The position numbers and the translations under genes are program-made. Below are positions 55,588 through 63,636 of a stretch of 64,000 nucleotides of DNA, piece after piece. Below the pieces are notes generated by a model, which worked only from the letters and a program-made list of their open reading frames with translations, had not been told where the DNA came from and made no database searches. Source of the stretch: Kribbella italica. GTDB lineage: Bacteria > Actinomycetota > Actinomycetes > Propionibacteriales > Kribbellaceae. The stretch is from assembly GCF_014205135.1 (NCBI RefSeq), contig NZ_JACHMY010000001.1:1612001-1676000 (forward strand). The letters run 5' to 3'. Position 1 is the stretch's first letter; each line of letters starts with the position of its first letter.

Positions 55588-57187
55588 GGACCTTGCCGGT
55601 TGCCGTGCGGGGCAACTCGTCCATCACGACGATCTCCCGAGGCGCCTTGTAGCGCGCCAGATTGGCTCGTACGTGGTCGATCAGCGCGTCGGTCGTCACC
55701 TCGGCCGTCAGTACGACGTACGCGACCAGGCGCTGGCCGAAATCCTCGTCCGGTACGCCGATCGCCGCCGCGTCCCGCACCGAGGGATGGGTGAGCAAGC
55801 AGTCCTCGACCTCGCCCGGGTACACGTTCTCTCCGCCGGAGACGATCATGTCGTCCTCGCGGCCGTCGACGTACAGGCGGCCGCGGGCGTCCAGGTGTCC
55901 CAGGTCGCCGGTGCTCATCCGGCCGTCGACGACGGTCTTGCTGCTTCCGTCGGAGTAGCCGCCGAAGACCAGTCCGCCGCCGGCGAAGATGCGGCCGGTC
56001 TCGCCGGTGCGGACCGGACGGTCGTCGGGGCCGAGGATCCGGACCGAGCTGCCCAGGCACGGACGGCCCACCGTGCCGGGCGCGGCGAGCAGGTCGGCCG
56101 ACGACGCGATCGTCGCGATGCCGATCTCGCTGGATCCGTACGCGTCGCACAGGACCGGACCGAACTGGACGATGAAGCGTTCGGCCAGGGAGGGCGGGAG
56201 CGCGGAGGCTCCGGAGATCACCGCGCGCAGCGACGTCACGTCGTACCGGGCGAGCTCGCTGGGGTCGAGTTCGAGCAGGCGCTGGAGCATCACCGGGACG
56301 GCGACGATCGAGCCGGCGCGGGTCGCCTCGATCGAGGCGAGAACGGCGGCGGCGTAGTACCGGCGGGCGAGGACGAGTGGCGAGCCGAGGAACAGGGCGA
56401 GCATCGAGTTGAGCAGGCCGAGTCCGTGGAAGAGCGGTGGGCAGATCAGCATCGGTTCGCCCGCGCGGAGTCCGAAGCGCTGCAGGGAAGACGCCGTCAA
56501 GCCCGCGAGGCCGAGCGCTGTCGGAGCGCGGGGTGCGGCTTTCGGCGTACCGCTGGTTCCCGAGGTGAGGATCGTGATGTGCCCCGGGCGATCCGGTGCC
56601 GGCGGCTCAGGCGCACCGGCCGAGGCCAGGTCGTCGAGCCCGCTGCCTTCCGCGCGCCAACCCAGCACAGTCGGTACGTCGGTGTCGACGACGAACTCCT
56701 CGTCGTGCACGAGCAGGTCCGGCCGATGCTTCTCCAGTACGCCGGTCACCTGCGGCGCGGCGAACTCGGTGTTCACGAACAGCACGTCAGCACCCAGCCG
56801 CGACGCCGCGAGGGTCGCTGCCAGGAAATACCGATGGTTCCGGCACAGCACCGCAACCTTGCTCCCGGCAACAATCCCGTGCTCGGCGTGCAGCCCGGCC
56901 GCGATCGCCGCGACCCAGCCGTCCAGCTCGCGATAGGTCAACCGCCCCCGCTCGTCGATCACCCCCGCCCGCTCCGGGAAGCGAATCGCGGCAACAGCCC
57001 CCAGCGCGGCCATCGATTGGCCCCACCGGCGCAACGACCGTTCGATTCCCGGCAGGTGCAACGGCCCTGCCGACCGCCAGACTCCCGAGCGAGCCAGCGC
57101 CAACGACACCCCACCCAGCTCACTCGCACCACGCACGAGCCAGTCAGGCGCCCGCAACGGCCCGATAGGTCGTACCGGCGGCCTCAC
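55556..57187 (-). CDS. Acyl-CoA synthetase (AMP-forming)
   Basis: A 543-residue ANL-superfamily enzyme. The AMP-binding P-loop is ILTSGTSGTPKAAPR. Further motifs are DAYGSSEIG, STGDLGHLDARGRLYVDGREDDMI and SGGENVYPGEVE, and the catalytic lysine is in PRTATGKVLKRDL. It likely activates a fatty or carboxylic acid in lipid metabolism. The GTG start overlaps the stop of the SDR gene (GTGA), so it is co-translated with that gene. Substrate preference cannot be read. Confidence 0.92.
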   Translation of the reverse strand: MRPPVRPIGPLRAPDWLVRGASELGGVSLALARSGVWRSAGPLHLPGIERSLRRWGQSMAALGAVAAIRFPERAGVIDERGRLTYRELDGWVAAIAAGLHAEHGIVAGSKVAVLCRNHRYFLAATLAASRLGADVLFVNTEFAAPQVTGVLEKHRPDLLVHDEEFVVDTDVPTVLGWRAEGSGLDDLASAGAPEPPAPDRPGHITILTSGTSGTPKAAPRAPTALGLAGLTASSLQRFGLRAGEPMLICPPLFHGLGLLNSMLALFLGSPLVLARRYYAAAVLASIEATRAGSIVAVPVMLQRLLELDPSELARYDVTSLRAVISGASALPPSLAERFIVQFGPVLCDAYGSSEIGIATIASSADLLAAPGTVGRPCLGSSVRILGPDDRPVRTGETGRIFAGGGLVFGGYSDGSSKTVVDGRMSTGDLGHLDARGRLYVDGREDDMIVSGGENVYPGEVEDCLLTHPSVRDAAAIGVPDEDFGQRLVAYVVLTAEVTTDALIDHVRANLARYKAPREIVVMDELPRTATGKVLKRDLGATEG

Positions 57188-58059
57188 TGGGTCCGCTTTC
57201 TGGTGTTGCCCCTCCGGAAGTACTGCTCGAACAATCGATCGGTGGGCACGCGCAGGAGGTTGCCCAGGGCATCGGCCGGGCGGACCAACGGAGGCGTGAT
57301 GTTGTGCGGACGTTCAGCCACCGCCCGGCACACCTGGTCGGCTGCCTGCTCAGGGGTCAGTCCGGGGAGGCTGTTGAGCAGGGGAGTGGGCTCGCTCATC
57401 CGGGTGTGGACCAGACCCATATAGACCGTGGACGTGGTGACGCCGTCGTGGCGCAGCTCCTGGGAGATGCAGCGGAGCCACACGTCGAAGGCGCTCTTCG
57501 AGGCCAGGTACGCCGACCAGCGGGCCATCGGGGGAGTTCGTACGCCGGCCGTCGACACGTTGACGATGTGCCCGGCACCTCGCTCGCGCATCGACGGGAG
57601 GAGCTCGAGGACCAGCTTGGCCGGGCCGAGGTAGTTGACCGCGTTGGTTCGCTCGATGTCGTGGAAGCGCTGGTAGGAGTCCGCGATCGAGCGCCGGATC
57701 GACTTGCCCGCGTTGCTCACCAGGACGTCGACGCGCCCGTGGTCGCGCAGGATGTCGGCGACCAGGCGCTCGATCGCCGCCGGCTCGGCCAGGTTCGTCG
57801 GGTAGGAGAAAGCCCGGCCGCCCGACGCCTTGATGCCTGAGGCCACCACGTCGAGCTGCTCGGCGGTTCGTGCCACCAGCAAAACGATCGCACCGGCCGC
57901 CGCGAGCCGCCGGGCCGTCGCCTCACCGATCCCGTACGACGAACCGGTGACCAGCACGACCTTGTCCCGAACGGCCTCCACCAGCCGGGCGTCCGGGATC
58001 CCGCTCCGGCCGTTGATCAACGCGACGAGCAACGGCCATCCCGGCGGGCGTTTGTCCAT
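57184..58059 (-). CDS. SDR-family oxidoreductase
   Basis: A 291-residue short-chain dehydrogenase. It has the cofactor loop TGSSYGIGEATA (about residues 43-54), NAG, and the YLASK catalytic pair (YAYLASKSAFDVW-like, in SAYLASKSAFDVWL). The serine precedes it in IVNVSTAGVRTPP. A 30-residue N-terminal extension and the C-terminal PADALGNLLRVPTDRLF resemble SDRs found beside fatty-acid-activating enzymes. TAATAT ends seven bases before the ATG, so it may be leaderless. It is co-translated with the acyl-CoA synthetase. Confidence 0.9.
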   Translation of the reverse strand: MDKRPPGWPLLVALINGRSGIPDARLVEAVRDKVVLVTGSSYGIGEATARRLAAAGAIVLLVARTAEQLDVVASGIKASGGRAFSYPTNLAEPAAIERLVADILRDHGRVDVLVSNAGKSIRRSIADSYQRFHDIERTNAVNYLGPAKLVLELLPSMRERGAGHIVNVSTAGVRTPPMARWSAYLASKSAFDVWLRCISQELRHDGVTTSTVYMGLVHTRMSEPTPLLNSLPGLTPEQAADQVCRAVAERPHNITPPLVRPADALGNLLRVPTDRLFEQYFRRGNTRKRTQ

Positions 58060-58147
58060 GCGATCGATATTACTGTCAGGTAGCTTCCAGCGACACCCTT
58101 GGCATTTCGGTAGTTCTCGCAGCCCGGTCCGGCATAGGGTCGACGGC

Positions 58148-59275
58148 ATGAGTCGTCGATCGTTGCACCAGTCAGCTCCGGACGCCGGAGTGCTCAGGAA
58201 GCGGTTGGAGCGGGCGCAGCAGGTCGCTGCGGGGACCGGGCTGGTGATCGCGCCGGGCTCCGACCTGCGGTACCTGATCGGCCAGGGCGGCGGCTCGTTC
58301 GAGCGGCTCACCGCACTGGTCGTGCCGGCCGAGGGAGCGCCGGCGCTCGTCGTACCGAAGCTGGAAGCACCTGGGTACGCCGACGTCCCGCTGGCCGAGC
58401 TAGGCGTGGACGTGCTGACCTGGGTGGACGGCGACGACCCGTACGCGCTGGTCGGCGACCGGCTGGGCAAGCCGGACCAGGTGGCGGTCAGCGATTTCGC
58501 GATCGCCCTGCACGTGCTCGCACTGCGGCAGGCGATCCCCGCGGCCGAGCAGGTGCTCGCCGGGCCGATCGTGCGGGAGCTGCGGATGCGCAAGGACGCG
58601 GCGGAGATCGCCGAGCTGCGGGCGGCCGGTGCCGCGATCGACCGGGTGCACGCGCGGGTCCCCGAGTTCCTCCGTGCCGGGCGGACCGAGGCCGAGGTCG
58701 GCGCGGACATCACCCGGGCGATCGTGGAGGAAGGCCACGAGGCCGCCGACTTCGTCATCGTCGGCAGCGGCCCGAACGGCGCGAGCCCGCACCACGACGT
58801 GTCGGACCGGGTGATCGAGGCCGGCGACGTGGTGGTCGTCGACATCGGCGGACCGCTGCCGTCGGGCTTCAACTCCGACTCCACCCGCACCTACGCGGTC
58901 GGCGAGCCGCGGGACGCCGACGTGCGCGCGACGTACGCCGTACTGCAGGAAGCGCAGCAGGCCGCCGTGGATGCAGTCCGGCCCGGTGTCACGGCGGAGT
59001 CGATCGATGCTGCCGCCCGTTCGGTGATCGCGGCGGCCGGGTTCGGCGATTACTTCATCCACCGGACCGGGCACGGGATCGGGCTGGACGTGCACGAGGA
59101 GCCGTACATCGTCGCGGGCAACCAGCTGCTGCTGGAGCCGGGCATGGCGTTCAGTGTCGAGCCCGGCATCTACCAGGCCGGTCGCTGGGGCGCGCGGATC
59201 GAGGACATCGTCATCGTCACCGACGACGGCGTGGAGTCGGTCAACCAGCGCCCGCACGAACTCCTGGTCGTCTAA
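58148..59275 (+). CDS. M24-family Xaa-Pro aminopeptidase-like metallopeptidase
   Basis: A 375-residue protein with a creatinase N-terminal domain and an M24 pita-bread domain. The metal ligands are visible: two Asp (VVVDIGGPLPSGFNSDSTRT), His (HRTGHGIGLDVHEEP) and two Glu (FSVEPGIY and RIEDIVIV). It probably cleaves the first residue before proline, or a related dipeptide. TAGGGT ends seven bases before the ATG, so a leaderless mRNA is likely. It is convergent with the GlxA-like gene, overlapping by four bases. Confidence 0.93.
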   Translation: MSRRSLHQSAPDAGVLRKRLERAQQVAAGTGLVIAPGSDLRYLIGQGGGSFERLTALVVPAEGAPALVVPKLEAPGYADVPLAELGVDVLTWVDGDDPYALVGDRLGKPDQVAVSDFAIALHVLALRQAIPAAEQVLAGPIVRELRMRKDAAEIAELRAAGAAIDRVHARVPEFLRAGRTEAEVGADITRAIVEEGHEAADFVIVGSGPNGASPHHDVSDRVIEAGDVVVVDIGGPLPSGFNSDSTRTYAVGEPRDADVRATYAVLQEAQQAAVDAVRPGVTAESIDAAARSVIAAAGFGDYFIHRTGHGIGLDVHEEPYIVAGNQLLLEPGMAFSVEPGIYQAGRWGARIEDIVIVTDDGVESVNQRPHELLVV

Positions 59276-60243
59276 GCGGCCCGGAACGTCTTCCGGTAAG
59301 CCAACGGCGAGACGCCGAGCGAACTGCGCAGGTGGTGGCGCAGCGAAGCCGACGTACCGAGTCCTGCCGCTTCGGCGATCCGGTCCACCGGAAGATCCGT
59401 CGTCTCCAGCAGGTGGCAGGCGTGCCGGATGCGCTGCTGCAGCAGCCAGGTGCCGGGGGACTGGCCGGTCTCGGCCTTGAAGCGCCGGCTGAAGGTACGG
59501 ACACTCATTCGCGCGTACGACGCCATGGCGGCCAGGCTGATCTCCTGGTCGAGCCGCTCCAGGGCCCACACCCTGGTCGGCCCGGTGCCGTCGCTGCCCT
59601 CGTCCGGGACCGCGCGCTCGATGTACTGCGACTGGCCGCCATCACGCCACGGCGGTACGACGCAGTGCCGGGCCGCGCGGTTGGCGACCTCGCTGCCGAA
59701 GTCGCTGCGGACCAGGTGCAGGCACAGGTCGACGCCGGCGCCCAGCCCGGCCGAGGTCAGGACGTCGCCGTCGTCGATGAACAGCAGGTCCTCGTCGAGC
59801 TTCACCTGGGGGTAGAGCGCGCGGAACATCTCGGCGCGGATCCAGTGCGTCGTCGCGGGACGGCTGTCGAGCAGCCCGGCCGCGGCGAGCACGAACGCAC
59901 CGGTGCAGATCGAGGCGATCCGCGTCCCAGGACGGATCAGCGCGAGCGCCTCGGCGACGTCCTCCGGCAGCGTGCCCAGGTGCCGCGGCTCGGGCAGGTA
60001 GGTGCCCGGGATGATCACGGTGTCGGCCTCGGCCAGCGCCTCGGCGCCGTGGTCGGGCACGATCGTGAAGCCGGCCGACGCGCGGACGGGCTCGGCGCGG
60101 ACGCCGCAGATCTTCACGTCGTACAGGGGAGTGCCGTCGGCGCGCGTGGCGGCGCCGAAGATGGTCGGCGGGATGGTCAGGTCGAAGCCGACCACCGGGT
60201 CCAGCGCGAGGACGGCGATCCGATGCGGTGTGGCCATGGCCAT
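59272..60243 (-). CDS. GlxA-family transcriptional regulator (DJ-1/PfpI plus AraC helix-turn-helix)
   Basis: About 323 residues. The N-terminal DJ-1/PfpI-like domain includes AVLALDPVVGFDLTIPPTIFGAA and the nucleophile-elbow-like ICTGAFVLAAAGLL (Cys at about residue 107). The C-terminal AraC domain has LAAMASYARMSVRTFSRRF and IAEAAGLGTSASLRHHLRSSLGVSP. Such regulators often control nearby catabolic or efflux genes. It is divergent from the MFS gene at 60310 (66 bp), the probable target. The precise start among close ATGs is uncertain. Confidence 0.9.
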   Translation of the reverse strand: MAMATPHRIAVLALDPVVGFDLTIPPTIFGAATRADGTPLYDVKICGVRAEPVRASAGFTIVPDHGAEALAEADTVIIPGTYLPEPRHLGTLPEDVAEALALIRPGTRIASICTGAFVLAAAGLLDSRPATTHWIRAEMFRALYPQVKLDEDLLFIDDGDVLTSAGLGAGVDLCLHLVRSDFGSEVANRAARHCVVPPWRDGGQSQYIERAVPDEGSDGTGPTRVWALERLDQEISLAAMASYARMSVRTFSRRFKAETGQSPGTWLLQQRIRHACHLLETTDLPVDRIAEAAGLGTSASLRHHLRSSLGVSPLAYRKTFRAA

Positions 60244-60309
60244 ATCTTGACACATGGTGGCGGTCAGGCCACTGGGTTTGGCGGTCGGGCGGTACTCATA
60301 CTCGGCTGA

Positions 60310-61584
60310 GTGACCGAGATCCTGGAGAAGAAGACGTTCCGGCTGCACCGCGCCTGGCCGGTCGCCGCCGTCGGTTTTGTCACCCTGATCGGCGCCGCCG
60401 GCTTCCGGTCGGTGCCGAGCGTGCTGATCGACCCGCTGCACGAGGAGTTCGGCTGGTCGCACGCGACGATCTCGGCCGCGGTCTCGGTCAACCTGCTGCT
60501 GTACGGCCTGATCTCGCCGTTCGCCGCCGCGCTGATGGACCGGCTCGGGCTGCGCAAGGTGGTCAGCGGCGCGCTGGTGCTGATCGCGCTCGGCAGCGGG
60601 CTGACGATCTTCATGGACTCGGCCTGGCAGCTGCTGCTGTGCTGGGGACTGCTCGTCGGTGTGGGGACCGGGTCGATGTCGATGACGTTCGTTGCGACGA
60701 TCACCGGGCGGTGGTTCGTGGAGCGGCGCGGGCTGGTGACCGGGATCCTGACTGCTGCCGGTGCGACCGGGCAGCTCGTGTTCCTGCCGTTGATCGCGGC
60801 GCTGGCGACGTCGTACGGGTGGCGCATTCCAGCGCTGGTCGCGGCCGGTGCGGCGCTTGCCGTCGTACCGCTGGTGCTGTTGTTCCTGCGGGACTACCCG
60901 AGTGATGTCGGGCTGCGTGCGTACGGCGCTCCGGAGGGGAGTCTGGCCGGGCAGCGGGTGACGGCGACCGGCAGCAGCGCGCTGCGGGCGCTGACCGCGC
61001 TGCGGGACGCGTCGAAGCGTCCGGCGTTCTGGATGCTGGCGGGTGGGTTCGCGATCTGTGGTGCGTCGACGAACGGGCTGGTCGGTACGCACTTCGTCAC
61101 CGCCGCGCACGACCACGGAATGCCGGTGACGACGGCCGCGTCGCTGCTGGCGCTGGTCGGGGTGTTCGACGTCGGCGGGACGATCATCTCGGGCTGGCTG
61201 ACGGACCGGTGGGACCCGCGGTACTTGTTGATCGCGTACTACTCGCTGCGCGGGCTGTCGCTGCTGGTGCTGCCGTCGCTGCTCGGGCCGACCGCGCAGC
61301 CGAGCGTGTGGGTTTTCATCATCTTCTACGGGCTGGACTGGGTGGCGACCGTGCCGCCGACGGTCGCGCTGTGCCGGGAGTGGTTCGGCGTGGACGGGCC
61401 GATCGTGTTCGGCTGGGTGTTCGCGTCGCACCAGGTGGGCGCCGCGCTGGCGGCGACCGGTGCGGGGGCGATCCGGGACGTGCAGGGGAGCTACAACCTG
61501 GCGTGGTACCTGGCCGGTGGGTTGTGTGCTGCGGCGGCGCTGATGTCGGCGAGTATCGGGCGGCGGCTCGTCGTCCCGACCTGA
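60310..61584 (+). CDS. MFS transporter (OxlT/monocarboxylate-like)
   Basis: A 424-residue MFS protein with twelve predicted membrane segments. Features are PSVLIDPLHEEFGWSHATISAAVSVNLLLYGLISPF, then MDRLGLRKV (the first-half loop), and GGTIISGWLTDRWDPRYLLIAYYSLRGLSLL in the second half, a pattern of the oxalate/formate and monocarboxylate subfamily. CATACT ends seven bases before the GTG, so the mRNA may start at the codon. It is divergent from the GlxA-like regulator. The substrate is unknown. Confidence 0.9.
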   Translation: MTEILEKKTFRLHRAWPVAAVGFVTLIGAAGFRSVPSVLIDPLHEEFGWSHATISAAVSVNLLLYGLISPFAAALMDRLGLRKVVSGALVLIALGSGLTIFMDSAWQLLLCWGLLVGVGTGSMSMTFVATITGRWFVERRGLVTGILTAAGATGQLVFLPLIAALATSYGWRIPALVAAGAALAVVPLVLLFLRDYPSDVGLRAYGAPEGSLAGQRVTATGSSALRALTALRDASKRPAFWMLAGGFAICGASTNGLVGTHFVTAAHDHGMPVTTAASLLALVGVFDVGGTIISGWLTDRWDPRYLLIAYYSLRGLSLLVLPSLLGPTAQPSVWVFIIFYGLDWVATVPPTVALCREWFGVDGPIVFGWVFASHQVGAALAATGAGAIRDVQGSYNLAWYLAGGLCAAAALMSASIGRRLVVPT

Positions 61585-61591
61585 TCCTTTA

Positions 61592-61621
61592 CCCTCGACA
61601 ATGGTTCAGGTCTGTCGAGGG
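61592..61621 (+). promoter_or_regulatory. Inverted repeat before the SoxR-like gene
   Basis: CCCTCGACA (61592-61600) and TGTCGAGGG (61613-61621) are perfect 9-base arms around a 12-base centre, 11 bases before the GTG. It could be an autoregulatory operator. It does not match the classical SoxR box, whose arms read CCTCAAG and CTTGAGG. Confidence 0.6.
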
Positions 61622-61632
61622 AAGGACCGGTT

Positions 61633-62139
61633 GTGGACATCGAGCCAGGCGAGTTGACCGTGGGACAGCTGTCCGAGCGCAGCGGCGTCGCGATCTCGGC
61701 GCTGCACTTCTACGAGCGCCAGAACCTCATCCTCAGCCGCCGGACGTCGGGCAACCAGCGGCGCTACAAGCGCGACACCCTGCGGCGGGTCGCGCTGATC
61801 CGGATCGCCCAGCGGGTCGGCATCCCGCTCGCCGAGGTCGCGGCGATCCTCGCGCTGCTGCCCGACAACCGCACGCCCACCCGCCAGGACTGGGAACACA
61901 TCTCCGAGTGCTGGCAGGCCGAGCTTGACCGCCGCATCCTGCAGCTCGAACAGCTGCGCGACGACTTCAAGGACTGCGTGGGGTGCGGTTGCCTGTCGTT
62001 GGATCGCTGCGGATTGGCGAACCCGTACGACGTACTGGCATCCAACGGGCCTGGGCCCCAACGCCTGGTGGACCGAGAAGGCAACCCGCGCCACCCCGAG
62101 GCGAGCTGCGCGAACAACACGTGCGAGGCAACTGCCTGA
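61633..62139 (+). CDS. soxR: SoxR-family redox-sensing MerR regulator
   Basis: A 168-residue MerR-family protein. The helix-turn-helix is LTVGQLSERSGVAISALHFYERQNLI. The dimerisation helix leads to the SoxR iron-sulfur motif CVGCGCLSLDRC: Cys115, Cys118, Cys120 and Cys126 keep the exact C-2x-C-x-C-5x-C spacing of the [2Fe-2S] cluster. It therefore senses redox-active compounds. An unusual perfect inverted repeat precedes it. Two further cysteines lie near the end (SCANNTC). Confidence 0.95.
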   Translation: MDIEPGELTVGQLSERSGVAISALHFYERQNLILSRRTSGNQRRYKRDTLRRVALIRIAQRVGIPLAEVAAILALLPDNRTPTRQDWEHISECWQAELDRRILQLEQLRDDFKDCVGCGCLSLDRCGLANPYDVLASNGPGPQRLVDREGNPRHPEASCANNTCEATA

Positions 62140-62144
62140 CTCGA

Positions 62145-62243
62145 CCCCACCAAGTACCAACCACCTGTCGGGGGTTGGTATTGAAGGGTTGGTGGGGACA
62201 CCAACCAAGTACCGGCCACCTGTCGGGGGTCGGTACTTGGTTG
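62145..62243. repeat. Twin imperfect 31-bp repeat units forming two stem-loops
   Basis: A 31-bp unit occurs at 62150-62180 and again at 62205-62235, differing at three positions. Each folds into a hairpin around ACCTGTCGG. Extra outer arms CCCCACCAA/TTGGTGGGG (62145-62153, 62189-62197) enclose the first. The second has a 13-bp perfect stem (62202-62214, 62231-62243) that ends just before the deaminase stop. It separates convergent genes and probably terminates both. Confidence 0.75.
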
Positions 62244-62244
62244 A

Positions 62245-63627
62245 TCAGCCTGCCTTCGCGAGTAGAGCTTGTTGAGTTCGAGCGACCTCGGTGGCAACAA
62301 CCGACTGGTCGATCGTCACCACGGTGTTGCGTTCTACTACCGAGCGGCCGTTGACCAGCAGCAACTCCAGCGGTGGTGGTGCTCCCAGCACCAGCGCAGC
62401 CACCGGATCAGCGATGCCGGCGTGGGGAAGCGTGTCGAGCCGCCACAGCGCCAGATCCGCCAGCTTCCCGGTCTCGATCGACCCGATCTCGTCCTCCCGG
62501 CCCAGCAGACGCGCACCTCCCAGCGTCGCAAGCTCCAGCGCCGCCCGGACACCGACTGCTTCCGGTCCACCGCGGGCTCGGGCGAAGAGCACCGCATGCC
62601 GGACCTCCTCGAGCAGGCTCCCGGCTTCGTTGCTGGCGGCACCATCTACGCCCAGACCCACCGGCGCCCCGGCCGCCCGAAGATCGGCGACCCGCGCGAT
62701 GCCGGCGCCCAGGCGAGCGTTCGAGCTGGGGCAGTGTGCGACCCCGGTCCCGGTCCGGCCGAGCTGCTTGATCTCCGGGTCGGTGAAGTGAATCCCATGC
62801 GCGAACCAGACATCCGGCCCGATCCAGCCGACCTCCTCGGCGTACTCCGCCGGAGTGCAGTTGAAGTGTTCGGCGCACCAGTCGGATTCGTCAGTGGTTT
62901 CGGCGAGGTGGGTGTGCAGCCGCACCCCGCGCCGGCGAGCCAGCTCGGCCGCCTCCCGCAGCAGGTCGGTCGTGACACTGAACGGCGAGCACGGCGCCAC
63001 GGCGATCCGCAGCATCGACCCCGGCGACGGATCGTGCCACCGATCGATCGCCGCCTCCGTCGCGGCCAGGATCTCGTCGCGATCCTGGACGACGGAGTCG
63101 GGCGGCAGCCCGCCGTCCTTCTCGCTGAGGTCCATCGACCCCCGCGCCGGGTGGAACCGCAGTCCCACCTCGGCAGCGGCCCGGATCTCAGCACCCAGCA
63201 GATCACCACCGTCCCGCGGGAACACGTAGTGGTGATCAGCCGCCGTCGTGCACCCGGTCAACGCGAGCTGCGCCAACGCACCTTGCGCGGCGACGTGCAC
63301 CGACTGTTCGTCGATCCCCGCCCACGCCGGGTACAGCGTCGTCAGCCAGCGGAACAGCCCGGCGTCCGGCACGAGCCCGCGCGTGACCCACTGGTACAGG
63401 TGCTGATGCGTGTTGACGAACCCGGGTGTCAGCAGGCACCCCCGCCCGTCCACCACCCGGGCATCCTCGGACGCCGGGGCCGGACCAGGACCGACAGCAA
63501 TCACTTGATTGCCATGGACAACAACATGGCCGACGAACTCCCGCCGGGCGGGATCGAGGGTGATCACGGTCGCGCCCTCGATCACGACCGCCCGGGCGGT
63601 GCCGCCGGGCCGGCGCTGCTCGCTCAT
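62245..63627 (-). CDS. 8-oxoguanine/guanine-deaminase-like amidohydrolase
   Basis: A 460-residue metal-dependent amidohydrolase. The zinc-site histidines are in NTHQHLYQW (His74, His76), HTHLAET and WFAHGIHFTDPE, and the aspartate is in GLGVDGAASNEAGSL. Guanine deaminase, 8-oxoguanine deaminase and hydroxydechloroatrazine hydrolases share this fold. A uricase gene lies nine bases upstream on the same strand, which favours a purine substrate and suits the 8-oxoguanine deaminase that yields urate (inference). The ring substrate is not proven. Confidence 0.85.
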   Translation of the reverse strand: MSEQRRPGGTARAVVIEGATVITLDPARREFVGHVVVHGNQVIAVGPGPAPASEDARVVDGRGCLLTPGFVNTHQHLYQWVTRGLVPDAGLFRWLTTLYPAWAGIDEQSVHVAAQGALAQLALTGCTTAADHHYVFPRDGGDLLGAEIRAAAEVGLRFHPARGSMDLSEKDGGLPPDSVVQDRDEILAATEAAIDRWHDPSPGSMLRIAVAPCSPFSVTTDLLREAAELARRRGVRLHTHLAETTDESDWCAEHFNCTPAEYAEEVGWIGPDVWFAHGIHFTDPEIKQLGRTGTGVAHCPSSNARLGAGIARVADLRAAGAPVGLGVDGAASNEAGSLLEEVRHAVLFARARGGPEAVGVRAALELATLGGARLLGREDEIGSIETGKLADLALWRLDTLPHAGIADPVAALVLGAPPPLELLLVNGRSVVERNTVVTIDQSVVATEVARTQQALLAKAG

Positions 63628-63636
63628 CCGGGCGAC

